42,698 bases of DNA, from assembly GCA_029572955.1 (NCBI GenBank), contig JAKPQE010000174.1, forward strand, positions 1 to 42,698. Direction: 5' to 3'. The notes beneath the pieces are model-generated. The model had not been told where the DNA came from. It worked only from the letters and a program-made list of their open reading frames with translations, and made no database searches. This DNA comes from Pseudomonadota bacterium. Its GTDB lineage: Bacteria > Pseudomonadota > Alphaproteobacteria > Rhizobiales > JAKPQE01. Shown piece by piece: positions 37,366-42,698 of this stretch; within the stretch, counting starts at the first letter, position 1; the number at the start of each line of letters is the position of its first letter. The position numbers were made by a program, and so were the translations under genes.

Positions 37366-37737
37366 ATGGCGCAGGTCAACGTGACGATCAACGGCCGGGT
37401 CTATCGGATGGCCTGCAATGACGGCGAGGAGGATCACCTCACCGGCCTTGCCGACAAGTTCAACGGCTATATCGACGAGTTACGCGGTTCGTTCGGCGAG
37501 ATCGGCGACATGCGCCTCACTGTGATGGCCGGCATCACGGTGACCGACGAGCTTTCCGAGCTGCAGCGGCGCATGCGCGGCCTCGAGGCCGAGGTCGCTT
37601 CCCTGCGCGAGAGCCGCGACGCGGTGCTCGAACGCTTCGAGACGACCGAGACGAGCATCGCCGAGACGATCGAGCGGACCGCCGAGCGCATCGAGGAACT
37701 GAGCTCGCGGCTCAACCGCACCGGACGCGACGCCTGA
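37366..37737 (+). CDS. zapA: Cell division protein ZapA
   Basis: 123 residues. The N-terminal half is the ZapA globular head (VNVTINGRVYRMACNDGEEDHLTGLADKFNGYIDEL, then MRLTVMAGITVTDEL) and the second half is a coiled coil. ZapA binds FtsZ and bundles protofilaments at the division site. GGGGGAGG lies just before the ATG. It follows the DUF4164 gene in the same transcript. A GC-rich palindrome with TTTCTC after the stop may terminate it. Confidence 0.93.
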   Translation: MAQVNVTINGRVYRMACNDGEEDHLTGLADKFNGYIDELRGSFGEIGDMRLTVMAGITVTDELSELQRRMRGLEAEVASLRESRDAVLERFETTETSIAETIERTAERIEELSSRLNRTGRDA

Positions 37738-37742
37738 CGGCG

Positions 37743-37767
37743 GGCCGGCGCCGGCCGGCGGGCCTTT
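37743..37767 (+). terminator. Possible terminator after zapA
   Basis: A 14-base GC palindrome (37743-37756) is followed by a further GC block and TTTCTC. The fold is plausible but the T-run is short. Confidence 0.35.
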
Positions 37768-37911
37768 CTCACCAATTCCCGCGAGAGCCCACATGTCGCA
37801 GGCGCCCGGCTTGCCGCGCCCGCGCCACCGGGGGAAACTTCGTGGCGGACGGTGCGGAGCCGATTGTCCGGCCGTCGCCTTTCGATCGAGAGAGGTCCTT
37901 CGCGACCGCGA

Positions 37912-37959
37912 GAGCGATTTCCGAGCGAACCGAATCGTCCGGTTGACGAGAAATCGCTC
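37912..37959 (+). promoter_or_regulatory. Structured leader upstream of secreted-protein operon
   Basis: GAGCGATTTC (37912-37921) and GAAATCGCTC (37950-37959) are perfect inverted arms. Inside them AACCG (37928-37932) and CGGTT (37940-37944) form a second stem with a seven-base loop. The structure ends 37 bases before the start codon at 37997 and would fold in the mRNA leader, or act as an operator. Confidence 0.45.
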
Positions 37960-37996
37960 CAGTCCGCTCCGAAGGACCGGAAGGGAGCGCGTGACG

Positions 37997-39469
37997 ATGC
38001 CTCGCCGAAGCGGCGGCCTCCTCGTCGCCATCCTTCTCGCCGCCGCCGCACCGGCGATCGCGGCCGAGGACATTGCCGTTCCGCAGCCGCCGCGCTTCCA
38101 TGTCGAACGCGACTGGATGGGCATGGCCAACGATTTCCTCGCCGGCCTCACCGGCGGATCGCCCGATCTCCTCGAGGATGCGCTCGACACGCGGGCCAAG
38201 GCGGTGATCGCCGGCTACGTCGCCGAAGGCGATTTCGAGACGGCCGGCGACCTCGTCCTCGACTATATCGGCGACAAGATCGTCTCCTCGGTTCCGGTCG
38301 TCGGCCAATGGGCGTCGATGGCGAGCCTCGGACGCGAACTCGGCCACTGGGCGATCGATCATTTCGGCGAGCAGCGCTTCGACGTCGCCTACGAGTTCCT
38401 GTCGCACAATCTCGGCCCCGAGGACTGGGCCGCGCCCTATGGCGAGGGCTTCTTCGATGCGCATCTGGTGCATCTCGAAAACTCGGCGCTGATGGATTTC
38501 ATCGACGCCGAGACCGGCGGCGGCAAATCGCTCGAAGAACGACGGCGCATCCTCTGGGATCTCCTGAAGGCCAAGCACGATTTCGAATCGATGTGCGACC
38601 GCTTCGGGCTCGAAGGGGACGCGCGCAACACCGAGGCCCTGCATCGCCGGCTGCTCGCCGAAATGGATGCGCAGGCCCGGCTGGCGCGCCAGAAGGACCG
38701 CGAACGGCGCGAGGAAAAGATCGTGAGGCTCGCCGAGGAACGGCGCCGGGCGCTCGACTGGCGCCTCGGACAAGCCGAGTGGCGGGCGAAGAACCACCGC
38801 TACATCTGCGACGTCTGGCTCGGCCGGCTGCCGGCCGACGAGAAGGTGCCGCCACGGCCGGGCGACGAGCTCGTCGCCTATAATTGCCAGGCGCCGGCGG
38901 CGGTTGCCGACTTCGTCGCGACCGGCACCTATGAGTGGGACGACCTCGAGGATCCCCATCTCGACTGCGGCAACGGCCGGGTCGAGCTGACGATCGCGGG
39001 AACCAAAGTCACCGGGATGCTGATCGAGCCGCAGGAGATGAAGGCCGACCTCGCCACCTTCGCCATCCGCAACAAGATGGCGGACGAGAAGCAGGGGCTG
39101 AGCTATCCGACCGCCTATGACTATTCGGCCTGCAACAAGGTGACGGCGGTCAGCGGCGACATCGATCTGGCGCATGGTCTCGTTACGGCCGAGATCAGCC
39201 GGGTGCGCACGGTCGGCAAGCAGCAACTGGTCGACGGCGTGCGCCACTACAGTTGCGGCCCCTCGACCAAGGCCAAGCCCGTTCTCGGCACGCTGAAGGG
39301 CGTCGTCGAGGCGGCGGGCGGCGGCTATCGGCTGAAGGGCACCTTCGCCTTTCCGCCGGCAAAGCTTCCGGAAGGGGTAGTCATCAGTTCGGGTTGGCGC
39401 ACCTGCCCGGTCGAGGGCGTCTGGCAGGCGACGAGCGGGGCGGCGAAAACAGCGGGAGATCGGCCATGA
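37997..39469 (+). CDS. Secreted protein of unknown function
   Basis: 490 residues. The signal peptide is clear (RRSGGLLVAILLAAAAPAIAAED, cleavage near residue 24). The mature protein has an alpha-helical middle with hydrophobic turns (LVLDYIGDKIVSSVPVVGQWASM), then a strongly charged helix (about 225-265, rich in Arg and Glu). A cysteine-containing C-terminal half follows, looking beta-rich (LDCGNGRVELTIAGTKVTG, GTFAFPPAKLPEG). I do not recognise a family. GGAAGGGAG precedes ATG 37997, and GTG 37991 is an alternative. Its stop overlaps the next start (ATGA), so the two proteins are probably made together in the envelope. A leader hairpin lies upstream. Confidence 0.75.
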   Translation: MPRRSGGLLVAILLAAAAPAIAAEDIAVPQPPRFHVERDWMGMANDFLAGLTGGSPDLLEDALDTRAKAVIAGYVAEGDFETAGDLVLDYIGDKIVSSVPVVGQWASMASLGRELGHWAIDHFGEQRFDVAYEFLSHNLGPEDWAAPYGEGFFDAHLVHLENSALMDFIDAETGGGKSLEERRRILWDLLKAKHDFESMCDRFGLEGDARNTEALHRRLLAEMDAQARLARQKDRERREEKIVRLAEERRRALDWRLGQAEWRAKNHRYICDVWLGRLPADEKVPPRPGDELVAYNCQAPAAVADFVATGTYEWDDLEDPHLDCGNGRVELTIAGTKVTGMLIEPQEMKADLATFAIRNKMADEKQGLSYPTAYDYSACNKVTAVSGDIDLAHGLVTAEISRVRTVGKQQLVDGVRHYSCGPSTKAKPVLGTLKGVVEAAGGGYRLKGTFAFPPAKLPEGVVISSGWRTCPVEGVWQATSGAAKTAGDRP

Positions 39470-41310
39470 TCGCGTTTCGGAACATCGCTTTCGTCGTTGC
39501 GGCGGGCTTTTTTGCCGGACCGGCGCTGGCGAGCGATTTCAGTCCGACGGCGCACGACGTCGAGGACGCCTATTGGGAGATGATCCGCGACGCCGGCGCG
39601 GCCTCGGCCTTCGAGGGCTACATCTCGGCCTATCCGCAAGGCCGCCATGTCGAAAGCGCGCGCCTGCTCAAGGCGGTGCTCGGCGCCGGCCCGGCCGGTC
39701 CGCTGCCGGTCGTCGCGCCCTGTGCGATGGCCGCGACCGCGCGCACCGAAGGCGCCGTGGCGGGCGAACTCGCGACGCTCGAGGCGGCCTGCGCGACCTC
39801 GAAGGGCGACCGTGTTGCGGCGGCCTGCCTCGAACAACGGCTCGCGGCCGGCGACGATCTCGATCCGGCCGAGGCCGATGCGCTCGCCCGCGCCTGCGAG
39901 GCGGGCAAGGCGCGCCTTGCCGAGGATCTTGCCGCCCTGCCGCAGCCGAGGTCGGAACCTTCGGCCGCCGCCGCACCCGACGCAGCTACGGCCGGCGTGC
40001 CCGCGCCGGTCGTCGTTGCCGACAATGGTGCCGCCGCACCCGGCGAGGCGGAGGTCGCCTTCTGGAAGGCGGTTGCCGACAGCAACGACGCGAGCCTTTA
40101 CGAGGCCTATCTGCAGCGCTTCCCGAACGGCTTCTTCGCGGTGATCGCCGAGGCACGGCTGAAGGCACTCGCCGCGCCGGCCCCGGCGACCCCGGCGGCT
40201 CCGGCAGATGCCACCCCGACGCCGGCGACACCGGCGGCCGATACGCCCGCGGCGGCCCCGATGCCGGCGCCCCGGCCGGTCGATGCCAAGGCGCTCTACG
40301 ATGCCGGCCAGGCGGCGGAGCTGCGCGGCGATCAGGAGGCGGCGGCGGGCTATTATCAGCAGGCGGCGGAGGCGGGGTCGGCCGACGCCTACCACCAGCT
40401 CGGCTACTTCCACGACCAGGGCATCGTTTTCGCGCGCGACCCGCGCCTCGCCGAGCAGGCCTTCGTCAATGCGGCCCGCCTCGGCAAGGTCTTTGCCTAT
40501 TGGGACCTGCAGTCGTTCTACGAGGTCGGCCGCGAGCCGGAGGTTGCGGTCGACTACGACAAGGCGGCGGACCTCCTGCTCGATCTTGCCGTGCTCGACA
40601 TCGACAACGTCCTCTATTCGCTCGGCCAGCACCCGGCCGAAACGATCGCGGCGGCACAACGCAAACTCGCCGCAGCCGGCTTCTACGGGAGCACGGTCGA
40701 CGGCAAGGTCGGCCCCGGAACACGTCAGGCCCTCACCGACTATGGCGCATCGGGCGCCGGCCCCAAGGCACTTGGCGGGGCGGCGGTGGTCGCTGCTGCG
40801 GCGCCTGCCGCCGACGCGGCGGCGGCCGGTGCGGCGGGCGGGCTCGTCCTTTCCCGCGACGGCATCGGCGGCCTCACGGCGGCGACCGCTTTCGAGCCGG
40901 ACGCCGTCGGCAAGGCATTGCCCGGCTTCACCATCCGCACCCGGCGCGAGAGCGCGGAAGGCATGAGCTGGCTGGTGATCGAACTCCTCGACGGCGGCAA
41001 GGTGGCGATGGTCGTCGACGGTTCGGAGGGCCGGATCAGCTCGGTCGAGGTCGAGAAGGCGGGCATCGCCGTCGAGGGCGGGCTCGTCATCGGCCGCTCG
41101 CGCTTTGCCGATCTTGCTCGTCCGGCCGATCTCGAATGCTATTTCGGCGGCGTCGAGGAGGTGACCGAGGGCATAACCTGCATGTCGCCCGCCAGCCCGA
41201 TCGCCTGGCGCTTCTCGGCGAGGGGCACGTTCGGCCATGGCGATCCGGTGCCGCTCGATGCGGTGCCGGGCGACGCGATGCTCGTCGGCGCCCGCTGGTC
41301 GCCGCAGTAG
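39466..41310 (+). CDS. Secreted Sel1-repeat / peptidoglycan-binding protein
   Basis: 614 residues. A signal peptide (MIAFRNIAFVVAAGFFAGPALA) is followed by two copies of a 40-residue module (about 30-68 and 188-228) of the same pattern as in the caspase-like protein. The second copy is EVAFWKAVADSNDASLYEAY, then LQRFPNGFFA. A Pro/Ala-rich linker (about 230-265) leads to Sel1/TPR-like repeats (ALYDAGQAAELRGDQEAAAGYYQQAAEAG, DAYHQLGYFHDQGI), a PG_binding_1 domain (AAQRKLAAAGFYGSTVDGKVGPGTRQAL) and a C-terminal domain I do not recognise. It should sit in the periplasm, attached to peptidoglycan and acting as a scaffold. It overlaps the upstream secreted gene by four bases. Confidence 0.82.
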   Translation: MIAFRNIAFVVAAGFFAGPALASDFSPTAHDVEDAYWEMIRDAGAASAFEGYISAYPQGRHVESARLLKAVLGAGPAGPLPVVAPCAMAATARTEGAVAGELATLEAACATSKGDRVAAACLEQRLAAGDDLDPAEADALARACEAGKARLAEDLAALPQPRSEPSAAAAPDAATAGVPAPVVVADNGAAAPGEAEVAFWKAVADSNDASLYEAYLQRFPNGFFAVIAEARLKALAAPAPATPAAPADATPTPATPAADTPAAAPMPAPRPVDAKALYDAGQAAELRGDQEAAAGYYQQAAEAGSADAYHQLGYFHDQGIVFARDPRLAEQAFVNAARLGKVFAYWDLQSFYEVGREPEVAVDYDKAADLLLDLAVLDIDNVLYSLGQHPAETIAAAQRKLAAAGFYGSTVDGKVGPGTRQALTDYGASGAGPKALGGAAVVAAAAPAADAAAAGAAGGLVLSRDGIGGLTAATAFEPDAVGKALPGFTIRTRRESAEGMSWLVIELLDGGKVAMVVDGSEGRISSVEVEKAGIAVEGGLVIGRSRFADLARPADLECYFGGVEEVTEGITCMSPASPIAWRFSARGTFGHGDPVPLDAVPGDAMLVGARWSPQ

Positions 41311-41414
41311 AACGCGAAGGCGCGACGGAATTCCATGGCTTTCACCAGATATCAAGGGTTTCGGTGTACTGGAGACATTGCTCGATATTGAGCACGGTAG
41401 CTGGAGTGCGTCAG

Positions 41415-41591
41415 ATGTCCCCGAACACCGACAAGAATGCCAATGGGGAAACCCCGTTCATCTATGCCGAGGAATGCGACCTCGCGCTGCTGCTCGACCG
41501 GCGGACCGGCGAGCAGTTCTGCCTCGAGAAGGAGACGTGGAACGACCTCGTCTCGAGCCTGGGGTCCGGCTGGCGGCCGGGCCAGCGCTGA
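41415..41591 (+). CDS. Small protein of 58 residues, unknown function
   Basis: The ORF has an acidic, soluble composition and ends in RRTGEQFCLEKETWNDLVSSLG. No family is recognised and there is no signal peptide. A GGAG motif lies 9 bases before the ATG, and a 12-base stem-loop follows the stop, both consistent with a real gene. It stands between the secreted-protein operon and trcR. Confidence 0.5.
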   Translation: MSPNTDKNANGETPFIYAEECDLALLLDRRTGEQFCLEKETWNDLVSSLGSGWRPGQR

Positions 41592-41601
41592 TCCAACGAC
41601 A

Positions 41602-41630
41602 AAGGGCGCGAACGTCGAGTTCGCGCCCTT
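41602..41630. terminator. Bidirectional stem-loop between small ORF and trcR
   Basis: AAGGGCGCGAAC (41602-41613) pairs perfectly with GTTCGCGCCCTT (41619-41630) around GTCGA. T-rich sequence is weak on the plus strand and TTTG follows on the minus strand. It separates two convergent genes. Confidence 0.65.
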
Positions 41631-41674
41631 GGTGTCTGTGACGAGGTCGGCCGCCTCTGGCGGCAGGATCGACC

Positions 41675-42409
41675 TCAGAGGCCGTCGTCTTCGTCGTCGC
41701 CGCGCTTCAGCGACTTCAGCTTGGCAAAGACGTGCTCGGGATCGTAGGTCTCCTCGACCTCTTCCGGGGCGCTGCGCTCCGACCAGGACGGCGAAATCTC
41801 GGCTTCCATGCCGGCGAGGGCTTCCTCGCTCGTCGTCTCGGCGGCGGGCAGGAGGGTCGACATCTGGTCCTCGGCGCCGATCGGCGACGACTTCGCCGCC
41901 TTCTGCACCTCGAAATCGAGATCGAGCTGGGAGCACAGGCCAAGGCTCACCGGGTCCATCGGCGTCAGATTGGCCGAATTCCAGTGGGTGCGCTCGCGGA
42001 TCGATTCGATCGTCGGCTTGGTCGTGCCGACGAGGCGCATGATCTGGGCGTCCTTCAGCTCGGGATGATGGCGCAGCAGCCAGAGGATGGCGTTCGGGCG
42101 ATCCTGGCGGCGCGACACCGGCGTGTAGCGCGGGCCGCGGCGGCGGCTCTCGGGCACCTTGACCTTGCGTGCCGCGAGCTTGAGGCGATAGTCCGGCGAC
42201 TTCTCGGCCGTCGTGATTTCCTCGCGGGTCAGCTGACCGGTGGCCACCGGATCGAGGCCCTTGATGCCTTGCGCCGAATCGCCATCGGCGATCGCCTTCA
42301 CCTCGAGCGGGTGCAGCTTGCAGAACGCGGCGATCTGCTCGAACGTCAACGCCGTGTTGTCGACCAGCCAGACGGCGGTGGCCTTCGGCATGAGGGGCAG
42401 GTTGGACAT
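41675..42409 (-). CDS. trcR: TrcR-type cell-cycle transcriptional regulator (DUF1013)
   Basis: 244 residues. The DUF1013 core is intact: LPLMPKATAVWLVDNTALTFEQIAAFCKLHPLEVKAIADGD (helix-turn-helix), RRGPRYTPVSRRQDRPNAILWLLRHHPELKDAQIMRLVGTTKPTI and HWNSANLTPMDPVSLGLC. The acidic C-terminal third is variable. In Caulobacter the DUF1013 protein TrcR travels with RNA polymerase and affects cell-cycle transcription. The ATG at 42409 is preceded by AAGGAATT. A good promoter at 42490-42518 lies between the gene and the IS copy, so expression should survive the insertion. Confidence 0.88.
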   Translation of the reverse strand: MSNLPLMPKATAVWLVDNTALTFEQIAAFCKLHPLEVKAIADGDSAQGIKGLDPVATGQLTREEITTAEKSPDYRLKLAARKVKVPESRRRGPRYTPVSRRQDRPNAILWLLRHHPELKDAQIMRLVGTTKPTIESIRERTHWNSANLTPMDPVSLGLCSQLDLDFEVQKAAKSSPIGAEDQMSTLLPAAETTSEEALAGMEAEISPSWSERSAPEEVEETYDPEHVFAKLKSLKRGDDEDDGL

Positions 42410-42489
42410 CGAGTCAATTCCTTCTTGGCGCTCCGCCCATTTCGTCTGGCGGTGCCGATTCTTCGTCGTTCGTGACTGGGAATGACGGG

Positions 42490-42518
42490 AATATATGCGT
42501 CTCGTGCCCAAGAGGCAA
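42490..42518 (-). promoter_or_regulatory. Promoter of trcR
   Basis: On the minus strand TTGCCT (42518-42513), a 17-base spacer and TATATT (42495-42490) make a near-consensus promoter about 80 bases before the trcR start. Confidence 0.65.
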
Positions 42519-42527
42519 TTCAATAGA

Positions 42528-42563
42528 GAGGCGGCCGCCGGGTTCTTCCCCGGCGGCCGCCTC
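42528..42563. terminator. 15-base perfect stem-loop abutting right IS end
   Basis: Arms 42528-42542 and 42549-42563 are exact inverted copies with a TTCTTC loop. The right arm runs three or four bases into the sequence shared by both IS copies. It was probably a terminator of the gene formerly upstream of trcR, now beside the insertion. Confidence 0.6.
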
Positions 42564-42698
42564 AGACTGCTGACAAACCCCTGGTGTTGGCCGGGGGTTT
42601 TTGATTCAGTGGGTCATGCTGAAGGAACCTGGACCTGAACAACTGGCGATCGAGATGGTGACGCTCGATCAGCTTGTTCCGCGCGATCACCTGTTGCG
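42560..42698 (+). mobile_element. IS1182-type insertion sequence, right copy, 5' end only
   Basis: Exact reverse complement of 1-139. The element enters rightward and runs out of the window. The beginning of its transposase is at 42616. The two copies face outward from the window. Confidence 0.8.
42616..42698 (+). CDS. IS1182-like transposase, N-terminal fragment cut by window edge
   Basis: Twenty-seven complete codons from ATG 42616 to the edge, identical to the fragment at 1-83. LVPRDHLLR marks the IS1182/IS5-related N-terminal domain. The catalytic part lies outside the window. Confidence 0.75.
   Translation, partial: MLKEPGPEQLAIEMVTLDQLVPRDHLL

Noticed and set aside
37738-37996. 6S RNA, which often follows zapA in alphaproteobacteria
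   Set aside because: I could not find the expected long open-bubble hairpin or the usual flanking folate-cycle gene. A covariance search would settle it.

Overview
The window is high-G+C chromosomal DNA from an alphaproteobacterium, most likely a member of the Hyphomicrobiales (Rhizobiales). This rests on gene content: a Caulobacter-type fliF-fliG-flbE-fliN-flbD flagellar operon, the CtrA-pathway adaptor RcdA (DUF1465), the cell-cycle regulator TrcR (DUF1013), a DUF4164-zapA pair divergent from tkt-gap-pgk, and CtrA-type TTAA-N7-TTAA boxes. No rRNA, tRNA, CRISPR array or prophage was recognised. Both ends carry the same 139 bp in inverted orientation, the beginning of an IS1182-type insertion sequence that includes the transposase start. 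The segment is therefore bounded by two copies of one repeat, as at contig breaks.

Layout. 1-2620: IS end, a NYN-domain nuclease of visibly lower G+C, and a LysR regulator divergent from an isochorismatase-family hydrolase. 2700-7706 (minus): the flagellar basal-body/switch operon ending in the sigma-54 activator FlbD, with a CtrA box upstream of fliF. 8087-11622 (minus): a complete TAXI-type TRAP transporter operon (binding protein, fused permease, DUF1850). 12027-16980 (plus): a SulP anion transporter with strong terminator, an OmpR/EnvZ-like two-component pair, and a four-EF-hand protein. 17051-20993: RfbC, a diguanylate cyclase, two DUF465 small proteins, elongation factor P and a SuhB-like phosphatase. 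21279-24423 (plus): a TolQ/MotA-like and OmpA/MotB-like energised membrane pair plus a DUF2817 peptidase-like protein. 24527-30053: ABC exporter, L31, an amidase overlapping a secreted caspase-like protein, and RcdA. 30054-30533 has no gene but holds a candidate CtrA-driven small RNA with a strong terminator. 30534-36539 (minus): a TadG-like von Willebrand protein and tkt-gap-pgk. 37063-42409: DUF4164-zapA, two overlapping secreted proteins of unknown function, a 58-aa ORF, and TrcR.

Two themes link the genes. The first is cell-cycle and motility control: CtrA boxes, RcdA, TrcR, FlbD, ZapA and a diguanylate cyclase. The second is the envelope: a caspase-like protein with a lysozyme-inhibitor-like tail beside an amidase, a Sel1/peptidoglycan-binding protein that shares the caspase protein's 40-residue repeat, and the OmpA-like pair. 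The most interesting unexplained items are the candidate small RNA at about 30217-30313, the caspase/amidase and secreted-pair loci, a shortened FlbE/FliH, and a palindrome upstream of fliF that could be a FlbD-type site.
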